Notes: generated by a model from the letters alone, not told the origin. Counted from the first letter of the stretch, positions 29,001 through 40,411 are shown. The stretch: 64,000 bases of DNA from Montifringilla adamsi (GCA_017590115.1 JAGGNK010007004.1:11307296-11371295), one strand, 5' to 3'. Numbers and translations: made by a program.

Positions 29001-32000
29001 AAGGGAGTGGTCCCTGAATGAACTTACTCCTCTGAAGCTGGAAAAGATTCAGAGCTGACATGGTTGAACAAAAGCTTAACTGTACTCTGAGAAGCACTGT
29101 CCATTTTGCTCCTCTGTGCAAACAAGAGACAGCAGCTAAGAGTACAGAGTAAGACCTCAGAAGTAACAGTAATTCTAGAAATTGTTTCAGAGGAGCTGGA
29201 AACAGGGCATCCTTGAGAACAGAAAACTTTCAGTGAAAGATCACTCCTACCAGTGACAACCACACAAACAAGAGTTGTAGATTGAATTTACTATGGCTAT
29301 AAAAAACATTCCAAGGCAATGAATGCTAATAAAATAACCTAACAGCTTTATCTGAAGTCTAGCTTGCACAAAGGGATGCAAGACTGATACTAAAGGGATA
29401 GAGATACTGATAAACAATCTATTCATGTCAACAGATACAAGGCTAAGGTTACTAGCCTGTAGCAATCCAAGCCTGCAGCTTGTCCAGAACTACATGGGAA
29501 GATTTAACACCTAGTTGTCAGTTCAGCTACCTGTATGTGGAACAAACAAGCCACACTAATGCTCTGTTCTAACAGTTTCAGCATTGTTGTCAGTAACAAA
29601 TGAAAGATTCCTGCCACACAGCTGCTACAAGGCTGGCATAAACACAAGCAAGGGCTGTTTGCAATAGAAAGACACTACAACTCAATTAAGGGCAGCTTCC
29701 TCACAAGCAACTTGTAAATAGGAACACAATGTGTATGTTGGCTTACAACCAGGAATTTTGGAACTGTGCCACAAATGCAAGAAGATCTGTAGAGTCCTAC
29801 AGATTTTGGTATGTTTGAAAAGTAAGGACACTTCCATTACATCAAAGAAAGATTTCACATCATGCACAGTTGCAGTCTAAGTTAATAATTAGTGTGGTGT
29901 CCTGCACTGTAGGGAGACAACAGGTATGAGTCTAGAATACCTACAAAGAAAGGAGACTCTTCAGTGCTGTGGAACCTTCAGCCCAGGGCTAATGAAGCTT
30001 TGTAATACATCAGGGTATTCAACTAAGCATTTCATGGCTGGGAACTGTTCCAAGCTTAACCCACGTGCACATAGCTATATAGAAAGCTTCCCACTGTTGT
30101 GTAAGGTATTCATACATCAGGTTTTGAATTGCTACCAGCAGTATTCCTCAAAAATATGCTAGTACACTGATTGAAGAGTAAATCTTGATTGGAAGAGGAA
30201 AGCATATGGCATTGATTGACCTGTACTTAACTGAACTAGGAGCAGCCATTCATCCTTGGAGGATTGAGATACACACATCACTTGAACGTAATTAATTTGG
30301 TAGCCTTCCATGTGTATTCATTGGTTTTAAGATGTTTAACAAGCACACAAATTTTAGATCTTTATGTTATTTCTCTAGATGAGACACTCACATGTTGTTC
30401 CAACCACAGGTTTCTCACTTCCTTCTAAAAGGTCCCAGAAGTAGAGAGATGATTGCTCCATCTGGTCTTCAACACTAAAACAAATGACAGTTTTACCAGG
30501 TAGAATCATAGCCAAGATCAAGTGCTGCGCTCTCCCAGTATCTCTCATTTTATAACATTCACTAATGTCCAGACTTCATACATCTCCTGCATACACAGAG
30601 TGAATAGTAAGCCCTGAAGCCACTGGAAGTAATTCAGCTGTCTCTGTCTGCACAGGATTTAACCTAGCAAACCTAACTTCTTTTGTTGGTCAATATAGAG
30701 ATCCTAAGCACTGTCCCACAAAACCACGTGGCTGAATTGCATTACAAGCCAGAATTCCCAAACAGGGCAACAACTGCTGTTTAATCAGCTGGTCACATTT
30801 ACTGGATCGACTTGTCTATGTGCAACCACAATAGCTGCCATTCTCACTAACTAGCAGCTCCTGGGAAAATTTACTGTAGGTCCAAGATCCACCTCCGCCA
30901 GAAGATGGAATTTTCAGTCCACTGCAATGAAACACAGTATCCCAATGGAAAGGTTTATACTTCTTGTAGAAGTAATACCACAAGAGTAAACTAGAAACAA
31001 AGTTACTTCATTGGGATGAGACACTCCTGTTGTGTAGCTTTTTATAAGCAGCTGTTACTTGGAAGTAAAGAGCAAAGATTAGGCAAGTCTAGTGTATGAC
31101 AAGTGACTAGAATTTTGAGGCACTTAAAGAATTAGTCCATAGTCAAACATGACTTATCCATAAAGTGTCTCAACTTACCACCTAATAACTACTTATTCCA
31201 TATTCAAATCCAGTTCTTGCTGCACTACCCTACCAGACAGGCTGTCACACTAAGCATGAGCCATCACAGCACCAGAGCTGTGCCACATGAGCACATTACC
31301 TCTGTAACACCAAGATAACATGCATGACATTTAGTGCAAAGGTATCAAAAACTTCAGGCAATTTTTTAAAACCACATTGAAGCTAACAGCAAGAGCACTT
31401 CAGGAGCACTATCTTGCATTCCTCTGGAATAAAGAAGCACACCTGAATCATCAATGTAAATGGAATACAGAAAGTTCTGATTTTACAGCACTTTTTTCAT
31501 TTCATGAGCAGTGAGACCTCAGAGAAGCAGCACATCCCCAGCCTCCCTGCTAAGGATGGTATTGGACTATGTCCCCTCAGTCCCACAGGGAGACATAAAA
31601 TGGCAAAGTCTGTCTGTAACCTGCACCTGAGGCTGTAATACTGCAGCTTCCCTCTAATGCTCCAAGGTAAATCTTCACATTCCTAATCTCAGACAAAATC
31701 AAGTGTACTGAAGAGAATTTTAATTAATGTTCCAAAACATGGTATTTAAAGACACGGCAGTGTCAAATAGAGGACATTAACCACAACAAATTAAGCATAC
31801 GAATTAGACAAAAATCCCTGAACTTACCTCAGGTTCTCATTTCTTTCTGGACATGTCAGTTTTGCAAATCTTATGAGGTAGTCTAGTTCTTTAGAAGGCA
31901 AGTATATTGCACCATTCACACCACCTTTGAAATCTTTCTGAACATGCTCTTGAGTGAAGTTCTGCAGCACATACTGGACTTGAAGTATTGTACGCAGCTT

Positions 32001-35000
32001 CTTCTTCTCTGCTTCTAGCTTCAATAGACTCTCTCTCCGCTGAGCCTTCTTCTGTGCTTTCAGCAGCTATTTTAATGCAAAATTCAACAATTAAACACAA
32101 TTTAGTATTTAATCCTGTTTAGTAACAAGATTCTAGGACAAAACATTGAGTTCTAGTATTGATTATCCTACAATGAGGAAACCAACTATTCATTTTGGTT
32201 AGATAAGAGAAGCTCCTAATTCTTCAGATATCCAGAATCTTTTAAGCTCCTCCTTTGGAAGAGCTCCCCATTTATCGACTAATTGTCTACACATCTAACT
32301 TTCAGTCAAACTAGATACTGGTAACTTCACCTGTGATATGCCTTTGTGATATCTAGACTCTGATTATGCCTGCTAATTGTTTTGTTGCAACAACTTTTAA
32401 AGAAACTGATAGAATTGATACCAATGCATTGATCCAGGCCTAGCTGACCTTTAACATTTACCACAGAGTTAGAGAGGCAGAAGTTGTCTCAAGTTTCTCC
32501 TAGTAAGACAACTGCTCTTCACTTTTGAATACTCCAGCTTAAAAGATACAGCAGAATCCTACAATTATTTCTGTTGGCAGAAGGCCAAAACACTCATTAA
32601 ATAAGCAACAACATGAAATTATAGAATACATACAGAATATGCATTCAAGTCTCTCATCATGCACTAACAGAACTACCCAGCAGAAGCTAACCTAGTAACT
32701 GCAGAATTTAAAATGCCTCAATATCTGTCAATCTATGAAAATTTTGTTCCCTACAACACGCTGCAAAGGATGCTGTTGCCAGAATGGCCCTTAATGTTCC
32801 AGTAATGGCTGTTGGCTGTAGAATCCATATCAGCAGAAGCCAAGTTAAAAACAAGGTGGGTTAGCCTTTAAATACAACATAAGTTCAAGAACAAACATGA
32901 ACTGGTAGAATGCTGGATTACTTTAAACACCTGCTCAAAGATACACTGGGTTGCAAGGTACCAGTCCTTCAGCATTCTGTAGAAATAATGCCAGAGCAGT
33001 GACTAATCGTGTTTAGCTTCCCTACCACTACCTTGGATCAAATCTTCTATAACTGTAGAATTTGCTTGAGCCAAGAGACCAGTTTCTCCAAAGATAAAAC
33101 CTTGTTTGCATAAAAATCATGTATGGAGTGCCTAAAATCCTGAACAAAGGTCTAAATAAAGCACTAAATCAGTATCTTGCCACAATTAGAGACAACTACA
33201 GCAGACTGAGTAGCAAACTCCACAAGCTTCAGTTAAATTTTGCTGAGGGATGTACTTCTCATTGAAGTCAAAGTGATTTAAAACCAGCACGTTCCCTCAC
33301 CAGAAGCAGTAAAAAATTCATTTTGGAAGGGATCCTGAGACATTGTCTAGCCTAGCCTCCAGAAAGGCTACAGTGAATCAAGATCAGATTGCTTGGAACT
33401 TCATGCATACAAGGGTTGAAGAAATCCAAGGACAGATTTTACCACTTCCCTAGGCAGCCTACTTCTCATGTTTAATCACCCATTGAGTGACCATTTCCTC
33501 CTACCCGGTTAGCATCTGTTTCAAGTAATGATCATTGCTTCTCCTACCACATCCCTCAGCAAAAATCCCAGCTCCACCCTTTCAGTTTTTGCTGTCTGAA
33601 GGATAATAGTGCATCTCCTGGCAAACCTTCACTTCACCAGGCCCAACAAGCCCAGTTGTTCCAGGCTCTCCTCACAGGTCTCATCTTCCAGGCCCCAGCC
33701 ATCCAGGGGGCCCACCACTGGAGTCACTGAAGCTTCTTTAGCCTTTGGCTACCAAGTGATCAGAAACAGACAACTGGTTAACACGCACCAAATAATCAGT
33801 TCTCCTTAATTAACTGCTCCTCAGCCTATGCCTAAGCTTCGCTGCTGCAGAGAAACAAGGCAGGAACTTCCTAGCAAGGGGTGTACTGGAATAGAAGTAT
33901 AGCCATTAAAGTAGTAGCACAAAGTTTTGCAGTTTCCTCCTGTCAATATAGACAAGAATAGTTATACTTACATCTTGGCTAAGCCCTGAAAAAGTCTTCT
34001 GAAGCTCCTTGGCAAATTCCAGGTTGTGCACTACTTCATCATATTTCTCTACTGCCTCCTACAAAGGAATAGATAAAAAAATGTATTTTTCATGCCTGAG
34101 ACTACTGATTGCAACTCTATTGCCTTGTACTTAAATTCTCATTGCGAAGTTGTCATTTAGTGTTTTCTCAAACTGTAGCTTTTTAAAGATACTGTGTCCA
34201 TGCTTGGCACTCTAATTGCAAATATCATTCACCTGCAACTGTCTGAGACACAGTTCAAAGCCAGCTCATACCACCACACAGATATCCTACAAGTTTGCCT
34301 ATATAGGTCTTGGCAATCAGAAGTAAACAGCTACTTAAAATCAGACTGGTCTAAAAGCCTGGAAGGAATACAGGAGAAATTTAGCACATATCTTCTACCC
34401 TCATGCTTAACTAAATGCCTTTAAAGAAAATTTGTTCAAACTTTAGAAATATACAAGGCAAGTCATACTTCCAGAAATAAGTCTTTCCAATTTAGTTTCC
34501 ACAAAAGAAGCCATGTTCCTGTCTTCACTAATGACTTTAACCAATATTTTTCTGGCTAGCCTTCAAAAATACTAATTGCAGTAGATTATTAATTGCATTT
34601 TGATATACCCCACTTTTAATGGGTCAGTTAATTTCTCTAAGTTCCCTTGACAGCTCTGAAGATAGAAAAATGCTGTAGTCCAGACATGCTGCCCATATCT
34701 TCACACCACAAGACATGAAGAAACAAGTTTAATTCCAGTTCACATGTGCTTTACACCCAATTTGGTTTATCTCCTGACATGATATCACAAGTTTTTCTAG
34801 AACAGGCTCATCAGTCTAATATAAAGCTCTTTCACAGCAGTGTTAGTGTTTAGTGTTTCATCAGTGCAGTGACAAAAGCTTAATCTACTGTCCCAATAAG
34901 ATTTAGGGCATCTGCAAATTCCATATGTGTTCCTAAGCAACTGGAAAACAAGTTATATGTTCATTTGTTCAGTTTGATTGCTCAGTTACTTTTATTCCTT

Positions 35001-38000
35001 TGTTTGTGACATACTAGACACTACCTGGACTAAATGCTACTCAACACATAGTGCAAGCTTCTCACATGGTAGTTGAGGTTTGTCTTCACACAATTTACCA
35101 AGCAGCTTTGAAGTACTATTTAGCAATTCACTTAGCACTTGAGAGAATAACTTCTAAGAAATCAATGCCCACACATTTGAGGAAGACTCACAATTAACAC
35201 CAACAATTTACTAGTCAGGTTACAGTAATTGTGCTTGTAACGACACAAATTGCAGAGTAAAACTCTGCACATGAAAACATCAAGAACAGCTACCACAGCT
35301 CTCATGACAGGCTGTACCTCAGCCCACAGGAAAGCAATAGCTTTCTTCTGTCACACCTGTTATTAACATTCATTAACAGCATGTTGGAAGAACAGAACTG
35401 AGGAAAAGCTGCTCAGCTTGCAAAACAGCACAATAAGCTGCTGGAAGCTCCTCATTTTTGAAACAAATGTTTCCTAATGTAAGGGTAGCACACAGGTTAG
35501 GTCTGGCAGGCATGCACCATAAGTAAATACAGCTTAATCCAAATTACTTGCAAAAGAAGTTCATCACCAGACATGCACTTCTTCCTTTGTGTGAGAAAAT
35601 TAAAGCTATAGATGACATCAAGTTATATTAGAGCACCACTGTATTATAAGGCAGTTGGTTTCTTCAGGTGTTAAGATCTTTTAAGCTCTACTCCAGCTTC
35701 AATTTGTATATACACCACGAATTTGCATCTGAAAGTTACAAATGCAGTATTTCTGTATCTTAACCACTGAAGCAGGGGACTTTAAAAAAATTATTAATTA
35801 AATATTGAGTGTATATGTGCTTTACTATGGTCACCTGAACAATCTGACTACCACTTGTCAGTTCACAAAGAAGACAATCTAGTTCTTCATTTTAGTAGCC
35901 TAAGAAACTCCACAAATTGGGATGAAGACACTAAAACTCAAAAAGTGAAGCCGGGTAGGAATACTAAAAACCAGTAACCAAGTTAATGTCATTTTCCAAA
36001 CACTGTCACCTAACAGCTTTTCACAGTCCAGGGCATATACCAAAGCAGTCAATACATTCAAGACTATTCCAACATACAGAACATTGTTCAATAGTCTCAC
36101 TGTTCGTGGCAGCAAACAGATTGTGAAGAACACCAATGATCTAAACACAAAAGTTTCTTGCCCACCTGATTGAAGATTGAGTTGAGAGGAATCGAAAGGT
36201 CATCAACCTACTCCAAACCATCAGATTTAACCAATTTACTTTTGCACTTGATATGGCAAGAGGCCACATCAGATTTTGTAGTTAAGTAATAAGTGACAAT
36301 TTACTCCAACACGTTTACTCTACTTCTAAGAAGGTACCGTTTCCCCCCTCTTATCCCACTCATGTCTAACTCCTTTACAAATGATTCACAGTCAGAAAAT
36401 ACAATTTTTGTGTTCTCAGGTAGAATTTGTGTTCTCAGACTGCTGCACTGTGATAAAGTTAGCAATCAGTGACATTTTTCCAGCTGGTTCATTAGCAGGA
36501 CCAGTACTATCACTGAAGTGTCAGTAGCCCTCATCAGACAATTACTCTTCAGCATGTCCCCACTACATTTTAAAAATGTCACCCCTAGATTAGTAGAGCA
36601 ATAAAGTCTTTGGATTATGTGACACTGCTACTCAGCTCTGCTAAAGCTTTCATGTTACAGAAATTTGGTTTCAGATCTAAAATCCATTCCAGACCAAGAC
36701 AAAAAAAGAGACAGCACTGTCAGTTATATTAACAGCTACTTGTAACCAACAGCACTGTGCAGACAACAGGCAATTTCAAGTAATAGCTGCTAACGAAGAA
36801 ATCATGAAGATTAATTAGCCACTTCAGAATTATTGAGGCTTGGGTTCTAACACTGCACTGCCATATAGATCAGCTGTACACAGATACCTCATTAAGAAAC
36901 AGAGGTGCAGGAGCACTGAAGCTGAAAGTCCACAGAGGAAAGATAAACAGATCTTCTGTTCTTTCAGGGAACACCATCAAGGTCAAAACAGGCAACAGAG
37001 CTTATGGGCTCAACATTCAGCCTGATAACCAATAATTTGTTAATTTGGTTTTGTGAAAAGTACCTTTAGGTACTGCTTCTATAAAAACACCCTCATTTCC
37101 TTCAGCAACCCATCCTTCCTGCCAGATCAGAAGGTTTTGAGGCCTTCCACTCCTGTATAAAAAGCAAGCTTACCAATTGGTCTTGATTGAGGGCTTCCCC
37201 CTTCTTCAGACGATCTTTGTAATCTTCTAGTTTGAGCTGCAGAAAATTCAAAGTAAACATTATACAGAAACCAATACAAAAATTAAGCAAGGGGCATGAG
37301 TGAAATACTGTAACATAGAATAGAAAACCTCCTACTCCCTCTTGTTTCTGGAGAAAGGAACACAGTTTTGCTATGCCTTTGATTTGGCAATTTCAGTCTG
37401 CAAGACTGTCTACTTCCTTTCCCTATCACTGATCTTTCAGTTCTTACTTGCTACTTTTGTTTCATTTAAGAACTATTAATGCATTGATCCAAGATCTTTA
37501 AATGGCTTCAAATACATCCAGTGTCCTTGTTTAAGGCAGGCTTGTTTAGCTTTCCCAAGTCAATGCTGGAATTTAGTTATATTATCCTTGAATAATTCTT
37601 GCTGTGTCTTTCAAAAACTTGGCTTTAGTTACATCAAAAATTATAGCCTAAGAAAGTGGACAAATGTATTCAGGGAAGAAATAAGATTTATTTCCAATAT
37701 ACTAAAGCAGTCTTTAAATGCTGATGTAAATAATGCCAAACTAAATTATTTGGTGTTGCAAAACTTCTTTATGGAAAAGAAAGGTGACTTCACTGCCATG
37801 AAGTCAGATACTCTTCCATTTGTGTATCCAGAGCTTCACTGACACAGTACCTATAGGAGTGTAAGACTAGGAACACTTTCTACTCATTTTAGTAAGTTAG
37901 TTTTATTTGCTGATAAGGCCATATTGTCATTCACGTGAAAATCAAAGGTACCAGAGAAATTCACAACAAGAAGCGTCCTTGGACAGAATTAGAATACAAC

Positions 38001-39150
38001 ACAAAGTTGTTTAATCACACAAAGGAACCATGCTTGTCTGATGTTATTCAAAATTACAGCATGATGCATGACATGAGACAGCAGTAATACTGCATCTCCT
38101 GCAGGAGGATCAAGTCCCCAAAGCACATGGCCAGATGTCTGATCTATTCTCTCTTCGTGCCGTAATACATAATTAAAACCTTTTCAGACATTTAGAGTAG
38201 CACAACATATTCACACAATTGCTTTACTTGTAATCCTGATCCAGCACTGAAAGCAACAACACCTTTACATCTTTTATCCTACAGAAAACAACATTCTCTC
38301 AACTCAAAACCAAGCACACAGTCAGCTGCCAATCAGCTGAAAAACCTTAGAATGCAGAAGTCTGACTAGCCATAGCTACAATGTTTTAGGTGTACAATTA
38401 TCTCAGTTATTAGTCTTACTAACACTGTTCTGTCCCCCCAGCCTCAGGAAAGCAGAGGGCAAAACAAGAGATCAAGTTTTGGAGGATTTCTGTATAAATT
38501 TCCCAGTCAGTAACATGTGCCTGTATTTAAAATATGCAAGTCAAATATTTATGCAAAATAAAGGGCAATTCATATTTAACATAATCTGACATTTCCACCA
38601 TCAGAGGAAACACTTGTTCTAACTTCCAATTTTACAAACAATTTACATCTAAATTAATGCATATAATTGATGAACGATTTCTCAAGACTATAATCACGTT
38701 TAAATCAGATGCAAGTTTGTTCTGAACTGATTTGGTCATGAGAAGCATCATTAGTTTCGATCAACATAAACCTGCTCTCTATATACACACAACCTTATTC
38801 CAGCTGTTAAAAATAAGGGAAATAACATGAAATATTTCAAAGGCAATGAGCTTTACTATCGGCAGCTTAAATAGGTGCCATGGGCAAGAAAACCAAGTTA
38901 CCTTCTTTTTCTCGATGTTCCTGATCTTGTGTTTGAGGCAGATGAGCCCGTTGTCGATGTAAATCTCATAGGCCTGGGAAGGAGAGGCCGCCGTGCTCAG
39001 CGCGGACTGCAGGGGGCTGGCGGGAGCCGGGCTCTCCCCAGCCGGAGTCACCTGCTGCTTGGCCGCCTTCATCCTCTTCTCCTCCCCTTCCTCCGACCGG
39101 CCTGAAGGTGATGATGGACGATGGAAAGGGGCTTGGGAAAGCCGCACCAT
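7485..39150 (-). CDS. CAPRIN2: CAPRIN2, caprin family member 2 (complete gene, 20 coding exons)
   Basis: Cytoplasmic RNA-binding phosphoprotein of the caprin family, linked to RNA granules and canonical Wnt signalling (LRP5/6 phosphorylation). All 20 coding exons were found by reading frame, splice sites and family match: 39150-38902, 37236-37174, 34058-33972, 32066-31828, 30474-30392, 28546-28382, 27875-27832, 26481-25636, 24755-24714, 20497-20366, 20170-20083, 19663-19608, 19008-18907, 17312-17202, 16570-16418, 13601-13418, 11844-11662, 10387-10287, 9572-9506, 8053-7485. Phases agree at every junction, giving 3,564 nt and 1,187 residues; human is about 1,127. Order: Ser/Pro-rich N-terminus (1-60), HR1 (about 65-260), acidic linker, 14 Trp repeats (311-592), a G3BP-binding-like peptide (645-657), a Ser/Pro/Gln-rich region, an RG-rich segment (about 915-940) and a C1q domain (about 1052-1187). 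CAPRIN1 is excluded because it lacks C1q. Confidence 0.95.
9506..9572 (-). CDS. CAPRIN2: CAPRIN2 exon 20
   Basis: A 67-nt exon encoding DVNYQQCYKRGGISSGPRAN and SR. Acceptor CTTTCAG, donor GTAAGG. Its last base joins exon 21 as Ala. Confidence 0.92.
10287..10387 (-). CDS. CAPRIN2: CAPRIN2 exon 19
   Basis: A 101-nt exon encoding FDAYRGSPSLTNGNYGQLQF and PGRDYAGMPYSQR. Acceptor TTGAACAG, donor GTAGGT. Confidence 0.92.
11662..11844 (-). CDS. CAPRIN2: CAPRIN2 exon 18 (RG-rich)
   Basis: A 183-nt exon encoding VNYQPDGAVPVSNGSLAFYP and the RG-containing stretch SRGSVRGSARGGRS, ending GYK. RG/RGG motifs of this kind bind RNA and are methylated in caprins. Acceptor TTAAGCAG (AG ending at 11845), donor GTATGT. 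Confidence 0.93.
13418..13601 (-). CDS. CAPRIN2: CAPRIN2 exon 17
   Basis: A 184-nt exon starting VFKVNAPLPPRKDQEIKEDS, through GYNQSFSTASTQTPPQC, to SLSQESLSS. Acceptor TTGTAG, donor GTGAGA. It belongs to caprin homology region 2. Confidence 0.92.
16418..16570 (-). CDS. CAPRIN2: CAPRIN2 exon 16
   Basis: A 153-nt, phase 0-0 exon, Ser/Pro-rich, ending QSFQSPPASSSSVTITAAPF then QAMQT. Acceptor TCCCCTAG, donor GTAAGT. The SPPASSSSVTI block is conserved with human caprin-2. Confidence 0.92.
17202..17312 (-). CDS. CAPRIN2: CAPRIN2 exon 15
   Basis: A 111-nt, phase 0-0 exon encoding ASTSLSQENEKYTSQPLYQT and SSRISEPLIPKKIEIAQ. Acceptor CTTCTTCTAG, donor GTGAGC. Confidence 0.87.
18907..19008 (-). CDS. 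CAPRIN2: CAPRIN2 exon 14
   Basis: A 102-nt, phase 0-0 exon encoding APASSMVLHGSNTSLASADH and ALSGSETEDLVTPQ. Acceptor CCTTGCAAG, donor GTATGT. Ser/Thr-rich, low complexity. Confidence 0.86.
19608..19663 (-). CDS. CAPRIN2: CAPRIN2 exon 13
   Basis: A 56-nt exon encoding SKEQKLPSQSDFLQQPLQ. Acceptor ATTTTTACAG, donor GTAAGT. Confidence 0.9.
20083..20170 (-). CDS. CAPRIN2: CAPRIN2 exon 12
   Basis: An 88-nt exon encoding ESILDFDKASPSAIGSSPPP and SVTPASSPV. The last base joins exon 13 to make Ala. It completes the G3BP-binding-like peptide. Confidence 0.92.
20366..20497 (-). CDS. CAPRIN2: CAPRIN2 exon 11
   Basis: A 132-nt, phase 0-0 exon from VPKPAHQPAAEFCSTSTLPK to LQDLMTQIQGTYNFMQ. Together with exon 12 it forms TYNFMQESILDFDK, matching the caprin-1 peptide YNFIQDSMLDFE that binds the NTF2-like domain of G3BP1. 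This suggests a conserved stress-granule partner. Confidence 0.93.
20498..24713 (-). other. CAPRIN2: CAPRIN2 intron 10 (4.2 kb) with a CR1 remnant
   Basis: AT-rich intron holding one CR1 piece at its left end and otherwise unique-looking sequence. No small RNA gene or extra exon is recognised. Confidence 0.5.
20703..20788 (-). mobile_element. CR1 LINE 3' end fragment
   Basis: The run CATAGAATGGTTTGGGCTGG, then AACCCCCCGCCATGGGTAGG and CACCTTTCACTAGATT, matches the reverse complement of the 3' end of avian CR1 retrotransposons. About 85 bp, 5'-truncated, with substitutions. Confidence 0.8.
24714..24755 (-). CDS. CAPRIN2: CAPRIN2 exon 10 (42-nt microexon)
   Basis: A phase 0-0 exon encoding RRDRKPKVEYEIKK, bounded by TATCTAG and GTATGT. 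It can be included or skipped without a frame change. It is isolated between introns of about 0.9 and 4.2 kb. From memory, the human reference protein passes directly from the 'EPKD'-like exon-9 end to VPKP, so this may be a bird-specific or alternatively spliced exon. Confidence 0.7.
25636..26481 (-). CDS. CAPRIN2: CAPRIN2 exon 9 (tryptophan-repeat exon)
   Basis: An 846-nt, phase 0-0 exon starting FLNRRYLPEAEYSVKKK after acceptor CTATATAG and ending FDMEPKE before GTGAGT. It encodes 14 imperfect repeats of about 14-21 residues with core K-x-W, such as ESPKPWVTKVREEQDQKKQ, rich in Lys, Glu and Gln. The region is probably disordered. Human CAPRIN2 has a shorter, more eroded version. The 19-residue (57-nt) middle copies are the most alike, indicating local tandem expansion. 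A mirrored plus-strand open frame of 275 codons over the same bases is a shadow of this repeat. Confidence 0.92.
27832..27875 (-). CDS. CAPRIN2: CAPRIN2 exon 8
   Basis: A 44-nt exon encoding SIMELMKSEIQPQE. The first two bases complete a Glu codon with exon 7. Acceptor TTTTTCTAG, donor GTAAGA. Confidence 0.9.
28382..28546 (-). CDS. CAPRIN2: CAPRIN2 exon 7 (HR1 end and acidic linker)
   Basis: A 165-nt exon encoding KHMKDLLSKLLDSGYFESIP and a charged linker ending GESANES. Acceptor CTTTTTAG. The donor CAG|GTGGAA is weaker than the rest but is the only one that keeps the frame into exon 8. Confidence 0.88.
28547..31827 (-). other. CAPRIN2: CAPRIN2 introns 5-6
   Basis: Two introns (28547-30391 and 30475-31827) of AT-rich sequence with no recognised repeat or additional exon. 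Short open frames here lack coding character. Confidence 0.4.
30392..30474 (-). CDS. CAPRIN2: CAPRIN2 exon 6 (HR1)
   Basis: An 83-nt exon encoding VEDQMEQSSLYFWDLLEGSE then KPVVGTT. Split codons join as S (AG|T) upstream and Y (T|AT) downstream. The YFWDLLEG motif is diagnostic of caprins. Confidence 0.94.
31828..32066 (-). CDS. CAPRIN2: CAPRIN2 exon 5 (HR1 core)
   Basis: A 239-nt exon, phase 0 to 2. It encodes LLKAQKKAQRRESLLKLEAE, then a KKKLRTILQVQYVLQNF helix, then GGVNGAIYLPSKELDYLIRF and KLTCPERNENL. This is the most conserved part of caprin HR1, which contains the dimerisation helices. Confidence 0.94.
33318..33715 (-). mobile_element. Degenerate CR1 LINE fragment
   Basis: In CAPRIN2 intron 4. 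TTTGGAAGGGATCC, a CCTAGGCAGCC segment, and CCAGGCCCAACAAGCCCAG followed by CTCCTCACAGGTCTCAT align in order with the reverse complement of a CR1 3' region. It is strongly diverged, so old. Confidence 0.6.
33972..34058 (-). CDS. CAPRIN2: CAPRIN2 exon 4 (HR1)
   Basis: An 87-nt, phase 0-0 exon beginning EAVEKYDEVVHNLEFAKELQ and ending KTFSGLSQD. Acceptor CCTTTGTAG, donor GTAAGT. Heptad-like spacing fits the coiled-coil part of HR1. Confidence 0.92.
34059..38901 (-). other. CAPRIN2: CAPRIN2 introns 2-3
   Basis: Introns of 3.1 kb (34059-37173) and 1.7 kb (37237-38901). AT-rich, with no recognised repeat, exon or RNA gene. Confidence 0.4.
37174..37236 (-). CDS. CAPRIN2: CAPRIN2 exon 3 (HR1)
   Basis: A 63-nt, phase 0-0 exon encoding LKLEDYKDRLKKGEALNQDQ plus L. 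It lies between TTTTCTGCAG and GTAAGC. This is the helical start of the caprin homology region 1. Confidence 0.92.
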
Positions 39151-39164
39151 TGAAATGGATGGAG
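38902..39164 (-). CDS. CAPRIN2: CAPRIN2 exon 2 (first coding exon)
   Basis: The acceptor TTTCTTTGCAG ends at 39165. Fourteen UTR bases precede ATG 39150-39148, which starts MVRLSQAPFHRPSSP. The exon ends ICLKHKIRNIEKKK before GTAACT. An open frame from an ATG at 39195 crosses the acceptor and is rejected as the start. The segment GRSEEGEEKRMKAAKQ and the 'NGLICLKHKIRNIEKKK' entry to HR1 are typical of caprin-2. Confidence 0.88.
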
Positions 39165-39712
39165 CTGCAAAGAAACTCTTATTTAGCTCTCTCACACCCT
39201 GCTCCCCCTTTTCAAGTTACGTCTTTTCTTGTCACATCACACATTCAGAACATTTAGCCTCAAAACTGAGCCTCGGGAAGGACTGATCACAAATTTTCCA
39301 CACTTCTCCCTCCCTTTCAAAATATCTGTAGCAAGAATTTCAAAGCAAGGCAAACTTCGTATTGTTTGCAGCCTCCCCACCCATCCAGACACCAAAAATC
39401 CTTTACATAGGCAGAATTAGACAGCACAGGGGATGATTCCAGAAACTCAGTATGGTGACTATATAAAACTAGGCAGCTTTCCTGCACACATCATCCACAG
39501 GAGAAAAACTGCAAGCAAGCAATTGCAAATCACACCGCCAGCCTGGCATCTGGGCTGCAGCCTGAATGAAAATTTAGAAGGGCCATGCTTGAAGGTACAG
39601 CCCCCCCTTCTTCTCAATCCCCTTAAAACGGTTTTACCCTTTCATGACCTCCGCAGCAATCCAACCGAGAACTTAAAGTCAACTCAATTAAAATTAAAAA
39701 AATCCACACAGA

Positions 39713-39743
<31 letters not shown>

Positions 39744-39796
39744 NNNNNNNNNNNNNNNNNNNNNNNNNGAATAAATTAAATATAAAAAAAGACACG

Positions 39797-39834
<38 letters not shown>

Positions 39835-40411
39835 CCGTTTGATAAAGCAAACTAAGCCAGCTTAGTTACAACAGCATCATTCTTCGTGAGGAACTGGTCC
39901 CTGCCTACACCCATCCAAAAAACGTGCCTGTGCCACGGCAAGACATTGGCTTCCATTGGAGTGGCTATAACCTTGAGCAGAGTTTCTGCAAGAGATGCTC
40001 GGCCACCCTTATCTTCAACTACTTACGGACACCTGCTCCTAGAAAGCAATGACACCACAATTCTGCCTGCCTGCCCGCCGCGGGGGAGGCCGCACCACAC
40101 CACCCCAGCGGGCAGCCAGGGCAAAGCCTGCCTTTCCCCGGGACAGCCTCCGCCGCCGGGGGAGCCGGGGCGAGCCCTCCATCGCGTCCTTGCCAGGGAT
40201 GGGCAGGCAGCTCCTCCCGGGGGGAGGAGGGCACGGCCGCCACGGCTCCCCGAGCTGGGCGGCGGCGGAGGAGCGGGGAAGAGAGGAACAGCGGCTCCTT
40301 ACTGCCGGGGATTCACCTCCTCCGCCTCCCGCGGCCGCCGCGCTGCGGGGCCCGCGCTCCGCCGGCCCCACACCGCCCGGCTCGCTGACTCGCTCCCGCC
40401 TCCCCGCTCAC
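39165..40411 (-). other. CAPRIN2: CAPRIN2 intron 1
   Basis: About 1.2 kb including the assembly gap and two long A-homopolymers. The left part is AT-rich; the part beyond 40050 is CpG island. No other gene is seen. Confidence 0.5.
39744..39768. other. Assembly gap (25 N)
   Basis: Twenty-five N in CAPRIN2 intron 1. A pure A run (39716-39743) precedes it and another A run of about 36 (39797-39832) follows. The true length and content are unknown. Confidence 0.99.

Noticed and set aside
39165..39195. Upstream in-frame ATG (MRELNKSFFAAP) for CAPRIN2
   Set aside because: It lies across a strong TTTCTTTGCAG acceptor. The family start is the ATG at 39150.
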